From Simiduia aestuariiviva (GTDB lineage: Bacteria; Pseudomonadota; Gammaproteobacteria; Pseudomonadales; Cellvibrionaceae), in assembly GCF_014192475.1 (NCBI RefSeq), contig NZ_JACHXZ010000001.1:124001-188000 (forward strand): DNA of 64,000 nucleotides. Direction: 5' to 3'. The position numbers were made by a program, and so were the translations under genes. A model generated the notes under the pieces. That model saw only the letters and a program-made list of their open reading frames with translations. It did not search any database and was not told where the DNA came from. Below, in pieces: positions 10,182 to 17,405 of this stretch. How positions within the stretch are numbered: the first letter of the stretch is position 1; each line of letters begins with the position of its first letter.

Positions 10182-10673
10182 GATTCTTGGGCGCTGGTCA
10201 ATAAAGATTCGATTTTATCCGTGTGCCCACCTCCCTCTCTGGCTAGAAAGCAAAAACCTATCGCCCAAGCGCCAATTCCACCCCGCTACTTCGCCGCTCC
10301 ATCAATGCGTCCCTAGTTGAGTCGTTCGCGCTACATACCTGTGGTTTGCGCAATAATGGTGGGGAATGAGGGCTGTTATGGGATTTGACGTCTAGGTTGC
10401 TTTCAAATGCCGTTTTTCAGTAGCGGGGTCTTAATTTTAGTTGTCATTAAATTCGGAGTGAGGGGAACATTTGCTATGTAAATTAATAGTTTATGGGGTA
10501 TATTTCGAGAAATTCTCGCGGAAATATATTGCCAGCTTGGTGTTTGTTTTCTGAAAAAGAAGTTCTATACGCCAAAGATGAAAATAAAAATAGTAAATAA
10601 AATCAGATGTTTAACTATTTTTACGGTTTTTAAAGCATAAAAAATATACGCTCCGCGTCCTATGAATAAACTG
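10182..10673. other. Gene-free stretch before the cassette array
   Basis: No credible gene, no integrase remnant and no clear attI was seen in about 490 bases. The right half is strongly AT-rich. A hairpin-forming inverted repeat lies at 10499-10528 (arms TATATTTCGAGAA and TTCTC-GCG-GAAATATA) without a T-tract. The last bases, CTGTTAGAG, contain the left recombination core of cassette 1 and are not preceded by the GGC tail seen before all other cores. Confidence 0.6.
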
Positions 10674-10683
10674 TTAGAGTCAT

Positions 10684-11109
10684 ATGAAGAATATCGTATC
10701 TATCCTAGCTCTTGCTATGCCTGCAATATCCTTAGCATGCAGTTGCGGCGATATAGATGACGAAACCAATTTTCGAGATGCTTCCAAAATATTTATAGGG
10801 CGCATCTCAGAAGGTAGAAATCACAATGAGCCCTATTCTCTTGATGTGATTAAAGTCTACAAAGGAAGCGTTTCCGATAGGGAGTTTGTATTTTTAGGTA
10901 ATGGTAACGGTGATTGTGGTCTTGGCCACGATAAGCAAAGTGACTATTTAATCTATCTGCAAGATGATAACCGAGCAAATATCTGTACGGGTTCAGTGCG
11001 AGCTTCTAGCGTTCTTAGAGTTCGCTCAGAAGGGGTAGTTAAAATCAATCACTTTGAAGAAAGTTATTTGATTGAACTAAATGAAAAAGAAAAAAACTCT
11101 AACAAGTAA
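10684..11109 (+). CDS. Cassette 1: secreted TIMP/netrin-like (NTR) domain protein
   Basis: A 141-residue protein with a signal peptide (about residues 1-18, ending SLA) followed at once by CSCGD. In animal TIMPs the mature protein starts with C-x-C and uses it to bind the metalloprotease zinc. The rest (KIFIGRI, IKVYKGS, GDCGLGHDKQSDYLIYL, NICTGS) follows bacterial TIMP/NTR-like proteins, with further cysteines that could pair with the first two. Function is inferred only from the fold resemblance. The stop codon lies inside attC1. Confidence 0.7.
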   Translation: MKNIVSILALAMPAISLACSCGDIDDETNFRDASKIFIGRISEGRNHNEPYSLDVIKVYKGSVSDREFVFLGNGNGDCGLGHDKQSDYLIYLQDDNRANICTGSVRASSVLRVRSEGVVKINHFEESYLIELNEKEKNSNK

Positions 11110-11158
11110 AGGCAATCCGACGCGCAAAAAGCGCGCGCGGCTGCTTTAGGCGTTAAGT
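11097..11158 (+). repeat. attC1 (62 bp)
   Basis: The left core CTCTAAC is complementary to the cassette's border core GTTAGAG; the right core is GTTAAGT. The short middle contains the pairing GCGCAAAAAGCGC. Confidence 0.88.
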
Positions 11159-11162
11159 GAAA

Positions 11163-11624
11163 ATGATAATCCGAATACTCGATTTTATAAAAACAGGAAG
11201 ATTTGGGTCTGTTGAAATAGGCATGAGCAAAGCCAAAGTTTTAGAGATGCTAGGCCCACCTGACGATGATACAGACCTTGATGGCCCAGGAAGTATATTG
11301 CTATACGCATGGTATGAATTGTTTTTTGATCCCGATGGAATTTTAAAGTCAATCCAAAATGATAACTATAATCCAAAGGATACAGGTACTTACTTTTTTG
11401 AAAACGAAAAGTTTTCTATCGACCCATGGTTTTTAAACGAGGTGCAGGAACAGAATATAGAAAACATTAGTAGGTTGCTGTCGGATAATGGAATAAAGTT
11501 TGAAATCGTTGATTACTACGGAAGAAACGTACTAAAAGTAAATTCCGGAGTCATAGTTGATTTCGATGAAGATGAAAACGAAAATGGTATAAAAGAATTA
11601 ATGGGTGTAAGGTATTGGCCGTAG
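11163..11624 (+). CDS. Cassette 2: hypothetical protein
   Basis: Start is either GTG at 11157, which overlaps the recombination core, or ATG at 11163; the ATG is taken, giving 153 residues. The amino part 'FGSVEIGMSKAKVLEMLGPPDD' resembles a motif found in many small immunity-like or SmpA/OmlA-like proteins where 'G.s..ev...lG.P' recurs, but this is weak. The body is acidic, and the carboxy end (VDFDEDENENG) is strongly so. No signal peptide or membrane segment. Function unknown. Confidence 0.7.
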   Translation: MIIRILDFIKTGRFGSVEIGMSKAKVLEMLGPPDDDTDLDGPGSILLYAWYELFFDPDGILKSIQNDNYNPKDTGTYFFENEKFSIDPWFLNEVQEQNIENISRLLSDNGIKFEIVDYYGRNVLKVNSGVIVDFDEDENENGIKELMGVRYWP

Positions 11625-11631
11625 AAAAATC

Positions 11632-11745
11632 ACTTAACAAGGCAGTAAACCTGACGCCGCGTGCTGCGTTCAGCTTTGTAGTGGCTACGCCACTTTACCA
11701 CAAAGCTTCTCTCCACACGCAGCGCAGGTTACTGCGACGTTAACT
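11632..11745 (+). repeat. attC2 (114 bp, long form)
   Basis: Cores ACTTAAC and GTTAACT. The outer arms GCAGTAAACCTG and CAGGTTACTGC pair, and an added hairpin (AGCTTTGTAGTGG against CCACTTTACCACAAAGCT) makes an extended variable end. Confidence 0.9.
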
Positions 11746-11764
11746 GTCAGTTGGCTCTGAAACT

Positions 11765-12049
11765 ATGATTGATGCCCCTGTTAAAAATAAATTTGATGAG
11801 CTGCCTGAGGTTGACCCCCAAGAGTTTGTAAATTATTTCAATCTTGAATTTGGCATATCGAATGAAAGTGCCGATGAAAAGCCGTTTACAGTTGAAGATT
11901 TTACTTATGTGGGTCTCTTTGAGGTAGGTGGCATTGAGACAATGTTTTGGTCTGTAGCAGGCAAAAACATCTGTGCTACGGTTCAGCCATATGAAAATAC
12001 CTACATTATCGCAATGGACAATCTGCCGTCTAATGAAAACAACAGTTAA
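11765..12049 (+). CDS. Cassette 3: hypothetical acidic protein
   Basis: A 94-residue soluble acidic protein without signal peptide, membrane segment or recognisable motif. The ATG has no clear Shine-Dalgarno, which is common for cassette genes. The final residues run into the left core of attC3. Function not recognised. Confidence 0.65.
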   Translation: MIDAPVKNKFDELPEVDPQEFVNYFNLEFGISNESADEKPFTVEDFTYVGLFEVGGIETMFWSVAGKNICATVQPYENTYIIAMDNLPSNENNS

Positions 12050-12142
12050 CAAACATAGGCAACTCGCCCGCAAACAGCGCGGGCTGGACGGCTTACACTA
12101 CGCTTTGCTCCGTTCCAGCCGCCGTTGCTATGGGCGTTAAGC
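12044..12142 (+). repeat. attC3 (99 bp)
   Basis: Cores AGTTAAC and GTTAAGC, with pairing GCAACTCGCCCGC / CCGTTGC arms around GGCTGGACGGC and GTTCCAGCC. Confidence 0.9.
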
Positions 12143-12145
12143 ATC

Positions 12146-12544
12146 ATGAGTATGGATAAATTCTCGATTACATCATCATCGTCTAAGGAGCAGTACATAT
12201 TCTCTGAGCGTGACGGGGAATTCTTTAAATTTGAAGTGGTCGCGGAATCCGTACACGCATCAAGGAAAGTCACTACATATACTGACGAATTTGGAATTGC
12301 CAATTTATTCTCAAAGCTTAGTGAGTTTAACTCACCTTGGACGGGAGTTGAGAGCTGGAAGTCCCTAGAAGGTGAATTTGAAATGGCCGTAACATGTAAT
12401 TCAACCGGACATGTAACTATCCAAGTAAAGCTTACTCAATGGAGTAGCGGTAGCGAAGATTGGCATCTTACGGTACATCTGAACACAGAACTTGGTCAGC
12501 TACAGCAGGTGGCAAATGAAGTTCGTGCCTTCTTCAATGCTTAA
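12146..12544 (+). CDS. Cassette 4: DUF6228-like hypothetical protein
   Basis: The 132-residue protein starts at the ATG just after the cassette border; upstream in-frame codons belong to the previous attC and are not used. The central 'WTGVESWKSLEGEFEMAVTCNSTGHVTIQVKL' and the end 'LGQLQQVANEVRAFF' match my memory of the DUF6228 family, small cytoplasmic proteins of unknown function seen in integron cassettes and near toxin-immunity loci. No membrane segment. Confidence 0.7.
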   Translation: MSMDKFSITSSSSKEQYIFSERDGEFFKFEVVAESVHASRKVTTYTDEFGIANLFSKLSEFNSPWTGVESWKSLEGEFEMAVTCNSTGHVTIQVKLTQWSSGSEDWHLTVHLNTELGQLQQVANEVRAFFNA

Positions 12545-12637
12545 CAAGTTGCTCAAGTTCACTCCGGCCGCAAAAAGCGCGGCCTCCGCGGGACAACCTA
12601 CACTGCGTTTCGGTTGCCCCTTAGCAAGGCGTTATGC
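12539..12637 (+). repeat. attC4 (99 bp)
   Basis: Cores GCTTAAC and GTTATGC, internal pairing GGCCGCAAAAAGCGCGGCC and GGGACAACC / GGTTGCCCC. Confidence 0.9.
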
Positions 12638-12650
12638 ATAAGTTTTGAAC

Positions 12651-13028
12651 ATGAATATACATAAATTAGCCGCCTATTACTTCGTATCCTTTATTGCGAT
12701 AGTGCTACTGTTGGTCGTTGCAGCGAAAATTGAAGGGTTTTTTGTAGATAAAACGCAGCATGATGTCGTCGCCACCTTAAATAAGGCATTTGAAGAGAGT
12801 GGCGTTAACGAGTGTTTCAAAAATCTCTCATCTTATTCAACTAAAACTGGTACGCAAACTGTAGATCCAGCAGCCATTCAAGATAAGGTGATTTTAATAA
12901 GATTAATTGGCATCTTCATTAAGGCTGCGCTGCTAGTTTTAGGTTCATATGCTATGGCATGGCTCGTTCTGACGAAGTCAATGCATAACAAATCAAACCA
13001 GCAAGGGCCTGCGGCCGGGACGCGCTAA
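12651..13028 (+). CDS. Cassette 5: hypothetical membrane protein (two segments)
   Basis: 125 residues from the ATG at 12651 (a TTG six bases earlier is possible). Two strong hydrophobic stretches, near residues 10-30 and 85-110, are separated by a hydrophilic loop with the sequence 'DKTQHDVVATLNKAFEESG'. The last fifteen or so residues are encoded by attC5, so the natural end is set by the recombination site. Function unknown. Confidence 0.65.
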   Translation: MNIHKLAAYYFVSFIAIVLLLVVAAKIEGFFVDKTQHDVVATLNKAFEESGVNECFKNLSSYSTKTGTQTVDPAAIQDKVILIRLIGIFIKAALLVLGSYAMAWLVLTKSMHNKSNQQGPAAGTR

Positions 13029-13055
13029 CGCGCGCCCCTGTTTGAGGCGTTATTG
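12983..13055 (+). repeat. attC5 (73 bp)
   Basis: Cores GCATAAC and GTTATTG. The inner hairpin GGACGCGCTAACGCGCGCC is shared with attC10. Confidence 0.9.
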
Positions 13056-13412
13056 AGCCTTACCTTTTTTACGGTAGGTAAGTAAGGGATTTGAATTCTA
13101 GCGCGTGCCACTAATCGGCATGCCAGCATCAAGGAATGTGCTGTATCACCAACGCAGTTACTTTCTTGGTGCCAGTAGTTTGCTCGCAGTGTTGTGTACG
13201 GCATGCCTTCATTGTGGTTTGCCCTAAGTGGGTTTCAAAAGGTGTCAGGTAAGGTATTCTTACCACTTAAATCGCCACTGGCTTCGCTACCGCTCCGCTT
13301 ACCAGCGTTGTAGCAGGTGCAAACCGGCGGCCAATAACAAGCGGCTCTTGTGCGCCGCTAAATACGCGGCGGGACGGCCTACGCTACGCTCCGGCCGCCC
13401 CAAAGCCGGGCG
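13050..13412 (+). ncRNA. Cassette 6: cassette without a plausible gene
   Basis: The borders are exact (GTTATTG at left, CAATAAC in attC6), yet the 282 bases before attC6 hold no reading frame that starts near the border or has coding character. Instead there are self-complementary stretches: CTTACC-TTTTTT-ACGGTAGGTAAG close to the left end, CACCAACGC...TTCTTGGTG, GGCATGCC copies at 13118 and 13200, and GTAAGGTATTCTTAC. It may specify a structured RNA or a promoter/regulatory element; the ncRNA type is an inference. Confidence 0.4.
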
Positions 13413-13418
13413 TTATAC
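13332..13418 (+). repeat. attC6 (87 bp)
   Basis: Cores CAATAAC and GTTATAC; GCGGCTCTTG...CAAAGCCGGGCG outer arms and GGGACGGCC / GGCCGCCCC inner arms. Closely related to attC15. Confidence 0.9.
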
Positions 13419-13424
13419 ATACTC

Positions 13425-13760
13425 ATGAATGCAATACGTTTTCTATCCATAATATTTACGATGATACTCAATCCTATAGTGATATTGGGTTCGTTGGTTT
13501 TATCTGCGATAGACGATTGCTGGTATGGTCTGTTTGCAATACCATTGGTGTTTGTGTATCTCCCTAATACTAACTTCACGTTCAGGTGGGCTGGTACAGT
13601 TCTAAATTTTCTACTATTAGATGTTGTTCTTTATTATGCATATTTAGATGTAACAACAAATAGCGGGTACTTTATAGGTATGGGTGGGCTTGTTATGTCT
13701 GTGCTTTTAATGGCTTCTATTTCAAATGTGATTCTTATCCATAGCAATAAAAATGTATAA
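13425..13760 (+). CDS. Cassette 7: hypothetical membrane protein
   Basis: 111 residues with about four hydrophobic segments (near 5-27, 35-50, 55-75 and 85-107) and almost no soluble part. The ATG follows the core by seven bases. No family recognised. Confidence 0.65.
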   Translation: MNAIRFLSIIFTMILNPIVILGSLVLSAIDDCWYGLFAIPLVFVYLPNTNFTFRWAGTVLNFLLLDVVLYYAYLDVTTNSGYFIGMGGLVMSVLLMASISNVILIHSNKNV

Positions 13761-13850
13761 CAAAGCGGTCAATATCGTTCGCTCTGCTCACTGGGACAGC
13801 TTACACGCCGCTTCGCTCTGTTCCAGCTGCCCATTACCGCGGCGTTATGA
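13755..13850 (+). repeat. attC7 (96 bp)
   Basis: Cores GTATAAC and GTTATGA, with GCGGTCAAT / CATTACCGC outer arms and GGGACAGC / GTTCCAGC inner arms. The right core contains the ATG of cassette 8. Confidence 0.9.
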
Positions 13851-14197
13851 GCTGGAGCACCGGGAGAAGTATGCGCAATCATTTAGTTTTTAGATTGCTA
13901 AGGATCGCACCGTTTTTTTTCATTGCGTCACTTGTTGTTGGTGTGATTATATCTGTTGTGTTTAACGACGGCTCCCCCTCCGACAAGGTTCTTGCTTCCT
14001 GGGCAGTTTTTGGTTCGATGTATTTTCTTGTCTATATTTTGAGTGGGGCAATAAATGGAGAGATCTATCTATGGTCAGCTGGAACATATACTAAGAAATC
14101 CGATCCAATAATGTTTAAAGTATCGATATATCTATATTCTTTGCTAGCCGTTGTGGCTATTTTACTTGGAATAGCAGAAATAGTTAATGGCTCATAA
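13847..14197 (+). CDS. Cassette 8: hypothetical membrane protein, first copy
   Basis: 116 residues with about three to four membrane segments (near 20-40, 53-75, 95-115). The first ATG lies inside the recombination core GTTATGA; a second ATG eight codons later (MRNHLVF) is also possible. The stop overlaps the left attC core. The same protein, with no base change in the gene, is encoded again at 15566-15916. Function unknown. Confidence 0.7.
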   Translation: MSWSTGRSMRNHLVFRLLRIAPFFFIASLVVGVIISVVFNDGSPSDKVLASWAVFGSMYFLVYILSGAINGEIYLWSAGTYTKKSDPIMFKVSIYLYSLLAVVAILLGIAEIVNGS

Positions 14198-14263
14198 CAA
14201 ACGCAACCAAAACGGGCTGTCGCCCTCGACTCGCTACGCTCGCGTTTGTTGCGGGCGTTAAGT
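14192..14263 (+). repeat. attC8 (72 bp)
   Basis: Cores TCATAAC and GTTAAGT; arms CAAACGCAACC / CGTTTGTTGCGGG. Differs from attC12 by one internal base (T at 14220) and by the right core, which belongs to the next cassette. Confidence 0.92.
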
Positions 14264-14558
14264 GTCAAAAAACGATATGACATCAGTCGAAGAATCTTGG
14301 AAAGTCACGATTAAGCACTTGAGTTCTGCTCGTGGTTTATTACCAAATGACATGCTCTTTGACGAAGCAAAAGAATTCGATAAAGATTACCTTGAGTATT
14401 TGGAGCACAACGAGCTGGGGTTGGCATTGAATTCCTTGGATGATTTGGGTTTGCTGTGTAATGCACCGAATCAGTTCTGGAAATACTTAGAGCTTGCAGC
14501 ATCAAATATGGGGTTGGCCGCTGAAGCCAAGCGCTTTAATGAAATACAAAACACTTAA
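14262..14558 (+). CDS. Cassette 9: small helical protein, possibly MafI-type immunity protein
   Basis: 98 residues from a GTG next to the core. The segment 'YLEHNELGLALNSLDDLG....FWKYLELAASNMGL' is of the type seen in MafI-like and related immunity proteins, small helical proteins that neutralise toxins of neighbouring cells. The match is from memory and weak. No toxin gene is nearby. Cytoplasmic, no membrane segment. Confidence 0.6.
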   Translation: MSKNDMTSVEESWKVTIKHLSSARGLLPNDMLFDEAKEFDKDYLEYLEHNELGLALNSLDDLGLLCNAPNQFWKYLELAASNMGLAAEAKRFNEIQNT

Positions 14559-14630
14559 CAAGGCCAGCCAGCATCGCTCCCTGCGGTCGCTGGACCTCGT
14601 TTCACTCGGCCGCTGCTGGCGGCGTTAAGG
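14553..14630 (+). repeat. attC9 (78 bp)
   Basis: Cores ACTTAAC and GTTAAGG; arms GCCAGCCAGC / GCTGCTGGCGGC. Confidence 0.9.
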
Positions 14631-14640
14631 GTCATCGAAA

Positions 14641-14946
14641 TTGAGCACCAATAATGAACCATGGGTGAAGACTGCGAGTGATGCTTACGAAGATTGTATC
14701 GTAGGAAATCGTGATGGACTTATTTCACTGAAGGCATCAATCGATGAAGCTATATCTGAAAAGTCAGCCTCTCCAACTTACAAGTCGGACTTTATTTCTG
14801 TAGTTTGCACCGAGGACGATTGGGATACCGCTGAAGATTCCAATTTACCTAAGTGGCAGGAGTTCCTATTCAAAACAGGGGTTTTCATTTGGCTAGGTTT
14901 ACTTCCATTATTAGGCATAGGGCTTGTTATTTCATGGTTCTGGTAA
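14641..14946 (+). CDS. Cassette 10: hypothetical protein with one carboxy-terminal membrane segment
   Basis: 101 residues from a TTG at 14641; there is no in-frame ATG nearby. The soluble amino part (about 1-75, 'GNRDGLISLKASIDEAISE') is followed by a hydrophobic tail near residues 78-101 ending SWFW, suggesting an inner-membrane tail anchor. Function unknown. Confidence 0.6.
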   Translation: MSTNNEPWVKTASDAYEDCIVGNRDGLISLKASIDEAISEKSASPTYKSDFISVVCTEDDWDTAEDSNLPKWQEFLFKTGVFIWLGLLPLLGIGLVISWFW

Positions 14947-14949
14947 AAC

Positions 14950-15022
14950 CCTTAACAAAGCAAGGCAAAATCGCCCTGCGGGCTGGACGCGCTAACGCGC
15001 GCCTTTGCTTGCGGCGTTAGAA
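14950..15022 (+). repeat. attC10 (73 bp)
   Basis: Cores CCTTAAC and GTTAGAA, with GCAAGGC / GCCTTTGCTTGC arms and the same central hairpin as attC5. Confidence 0.9.
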
Positions 15023-15031
15023 GGCCACCGC

Positions 15032-15469
15032 ATGGATAGAAGGTCCCTAGAATCTGGATTTGCTTTTAGTGTTGTACTTTTAGTGGCGGTTACTTACTTT
15101 GAGCACAAGGCCGGATTCCTTAATAGAGGTGAATATATCGCGTTGGCAGCCTACCTGCCCGTTCTAATTGGCGCGTTTATGTTTGGCATAAAGCTTTCCC
15201 ATTGGTATGTGCCAATAGCGGGGACAAAGCCAATTATGGAACTCTTTATGGTACCTTTATGCGTTATTTTGGGTTCAGTGGTTGTAGCTTCATTTATATT
15301 TAGCCTTGCTTCCATGTTGATGGGCGGAATCGGACCCAACTATATTGAGCAATTATTGTCAGGTGGTTTATTCCCAGGCTTAGTGTTTATTATTGGTACA
15401 TGGCATATTTTATTAGTAGGCGGTTTGTTATCATCAATATATTTGGTTTATCGGCAAAAATGCTTCTAA
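15032..15469 (+). CDS. Cassette 11: hypothetical four-segment membrane protein
   Basis: 145 residues from the ATG at 15032 (an upstream TTG lies inside the previous attC). Hydrophobic segments lie near residues 8-25, 36-55, 70-97 and 112-140. No motif recognised. Confidence 0.65.
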   Translation: MDRRSLESGFAFSVVLLVAVTYFEHKAGFLNRGEYIALAAYLPVLIGAFMFGIKLSHWYVPIAGTKPIMELFMVPLCVILGSVVVASFIFSLASMLMGGIGPNYIEQLLSGGLFPGLVFIIGTWHILLVGGLLSSIYLVYRQKCF

Positions 15470-15569
15470 CAAAGCTATCTACCGGACTCCATTTCCGTTG
15501 CTTAGTTTTTATGCTGGGTAGCATAAAAATCCAATCAACTACAATTCGCCGGTAATAGCGGCGTTATGA
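15464..15569 (+). repeat. attC11 (106 bp, long form)
   Basis: Cores TTCTAAC and GTTATGA. An extra hairpin (TTTTTATGCTGGGTAGCATAAAAA) forms the variable end, unlike any other site in the array. Confidence 0.88.
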
Positions 15570-15916
15570 GCTGGAGCACCGGGAGAAGTATGCGCAATCA
15601 TTTAGTTTTTAGATTGCTAAGGATCGCACCGTTTTTTTTCATTGCGTCACTTGTTGTTGGTGTGATTATATCTGTTGTGTTTAACGACGGCTCCCCCTCC
15701 GACAAGGTTCTTGCTTCCTGGGCAGTTTTTGGTTCGATGTATTTTCTTGTCTATATTTTGAGTGGGGCAATAAATGGAGAGATCTATCTATGGTCAGCTG
15801 GAACATATACTAAGAAATCCGATCCAATAATGTTTAAAGTATCGATATATCTATATTCTTTGCTAGCCGTTGTGGCTATTTTACTTGGAATAGCAGAAAT
15901 AGTTAATGGCTCATAA
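15566..15916 (+). CDS. Cassette 12: hypothetical membrane protein, second copy
   Basis: The gene is base-for-base the same as that at 13847-14197, 1719 bases upstream, and the ATG again lies in the core GTTATGA. Identity of the whole unit points to a recent duplication by cassette excision and reinsertion or by homologous exchange. Confidence 0.72.
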   Translation: MSWSTGRSMRNHLVFRLLRIAPFFFIASLVVGVIISVVFNDGSPSDKVLASWAVFGSMYFLVYILSGAINGEIYLWSAGTYTKKSDPIMFKVSIYLYSLLAVVAILLGIAEIVNGS

Positions 15917-15982
15917 CAAACGCAACCAAAACGGGCTGACGCCCTCGACTCGCTACGCTCGCGTTTGTTGCGGGCGTTATGT
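15911..15982 (+). repeat. attC12 (72 bp)
   Basis: Cores TCATAAC and GTTATGT. Same as attC8 apart from A at 15939 in place of T and the right core. Confidence 0.92.
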
Positions 15983-15992
15983 GTAAATCAGT

Positions 15993-16292
15993 ATGAGCAA
16001 ATTGTCTCCGAAACAGAAAGAGCTGTGGAAGAAAATCCAGCGAATACTTTGGGAAAAATGGGATCCAATTGGAGTCTATGAAAAGGATAGCGAGTGGGAT
16101 GATGAATACGATAACTACGTGCCACATATTTTTAGATTGGCGATAGAAGGAAATGATTACATCCGTATTGCAGCGTCATTAACATCCACAATAAATCAAA
16201 ATATAGGGTTAAGCGCTAGTAATAACAATGAACATGACATTATGGTTGGCAAATTAATCGTGCAAGCCAAAGAAGAGATACTGGGCAAGTAA
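15993..16292 (+). CDS. Cassette 13: DUF1871-like hypothetical protein
   Basis: 99 residues, soluble. 'LWEKWDPIGV....EWDDEYDNYVPHIFRLAIEG' matches the pattern I associate with DUF1871 and related small cassette proteins of unknown role, some of which sit beside toxin genes. The ATG follows the border by ten bases, without a good Shine-Dalgarno. Confidence 0.65.
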   Translation: MSKLSPKQKELWKKIQRILWEKWDPIGVYEKDSEWDDEYDNYVPHIFRLAIEGNDYIRIAASLTSTINQNIGLSASNNNEHDIMVGKLIVQAKEEILGK

Positions 16293-16299
16293 TGCAAAC

Positions 16300-16428
16300 A
16301 CATAACAAGGCGCATCAAGCACGCCACTTCGTGGCTGGACCTCCACTGCGTCGCTTGTTTTGTGGCTTAACGCTTACGCTACCACAAAACAATCAACTAC
16401 GTTCCGGCCCTTGTGCGCGGCGTTAAAT
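16300..16428 (+). repeat. attC13 (129 bp, long form)
   Basis: Cores ACATAAC and GTTAAAT. The added hairpin pairs TTTTGTGG (16358) with CCACAAAA (16382). Shares its layout with attC14. Confidence 0.9.
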
Positions 16429-16431
16429 GCT

Positions 16432-16854
16432 ATGAATAGAATATGCCTAATTTTTATCTTCGGACTATTTTCACAAGGAGTTTTATCTGGGGGGTATCAC
16501 TTTGAGGTTTTAGTGGAGTCCTTCGAAATAAGCGATGAAAATTGGGATGAGTACACTGTCGTATTATCACCGACAGGAGTAGAAGCTCATTGGCATGAAG
16601 AAAAGTGTGAATCACTAACAGTCGTCGGAGAGTTTGACTCTCTTAGGTGGGCCGCATATAAAAGGCCAATGTCTGTCGAAGCTCACAAGAGATCAATTTC
16701 TTACTTATCTGAGTCAATAGGTCAACGTGTTCTTTTTGGAGTAATGGGTAACGGGCTCAAAGAAAATGAGCCTTGCCAATTTGTTAGCAAGGGTCTTTTT
16801 ATAGAGTCCTACAGTAATAAACATGTTGTCTTGTCTGTCCATGGGCGCATTTAA
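16432..16854 (+). CDS. Cassette 14: hypothetical secreted protein
   Basis: The ATG four bases after the core gives 140 residues with a signal peptide (about 1-20, 'MNRICLIFIFGLFSQGVLSG'). The frame is open further upstream, but only through attC13. Two cysteines (in EEKCESL and NEPCQF) could form a disulfide. No family recognised. Confidence 0.65.
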   Translation: MNRICLIFIFGLFSQGVLSGGYHFEVLVESFEISDENWDEYTVVLSPTGVEAHWHEEKCESLTVVGEFDSLRWAAYKRPMSVEAHKRSISYLSESIGQRVLFGVMGNGLKENEPCQFVSKGLFIESYSNKHVVLSVHGRI

Positions 16855-16977
16855 CAATGCCCATCAGGCTCGCCCGCAAGCGGGCTGGACCTCCGTTCCG
16901 GCGCTTGTTTTGCGGTTGTCGCTTACGCTACCGCAAAACATTCGCCTCCACTGCGGCCCCTGTGGGCGGCGTTAGGC
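16849..16977 (+). repeat. attC14 (129 bp, long form)
   Basis: Cores ATTTAAC and GTTAGGC, added hairpin TTTTGCGGT / ACCGCAAAA, outer arms GCCCATCAGG / CCCCTGTGGGC. Confidence 0.9.
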
Positions 16978-16982
16978 ATCAG

Positions 16983-17405
16983 ATGGAACAGTACGAAGAA
17001 ATTGAACCGAAGCCGCTCCCAAGGTGGGTAACAATACCGCTAGGGATATTGTTTGCGCCATTTACCTTTATATGTGTTATCGGTTCTGCAACGCTACTGG
17101 TTGCACCTAATGTACCGCCTACAGTACTCACTGTTTCGCTAGGCAGCATTTTCTTAGCTGGCAGCCTATGGGTGTTTTACCTCTCGTTGCGCTTACTGTT
17201 TGTAAATCCAAAAGGTAGCACCAAGTTTATTTCACCGGTAAGCTTAAAAATAATAGCTTTGGTTTTCGCAGCCATACCCATAATTTCAATCGTCCTTGGT
17301 ACCTTCTGGGAAAAGCCAGTCGTACATAGCATTATGACCATTGCATATATTGGTATAGTGTTTCGTTTGTGGGGTGTGGCAAACCTTCGGGGGCAAAATG
17401 CCTAA
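16983..17405 (+). CDS. Cassette 15: hypothetical membrane protein
   Basis: 140 residues from the ATG just after the border; longer frames use attC14 sequence. About four hydrophobic segments (near 18-40, 43-70, 85-105, 112-130). The amino end MEQYEEIEPKPLP is acidic. Not recognised. Confidence 0.65.
   Translation: MEQYEEIEPKPLPRWVTIPLGILFAPFTFICVIGSATLLVAPNVPPTVLTVSLGSIFLAGSLWVFYLSLRLLFVNPKGSTKFISPVSLKIIALVFAAIPIISIVLGTFWEKPVVHSIMTIAYIGIVFRLWGVANLRGQNA

Noticed and set aside
10182-10673. Possible intI or attI remnant before the array
   Set aside because: Neither strand shows tyrosine-recombinase motifs or a recognisable attI; only an AT-rich stretch and a hairpin are present.
13228-13428. 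Plus-strand ORF of 66 codons in cassette 6
   Set aside because: It starts late in the cassette, runs through attC6 into the next cassette and has arginine-rich, non-natural composition.
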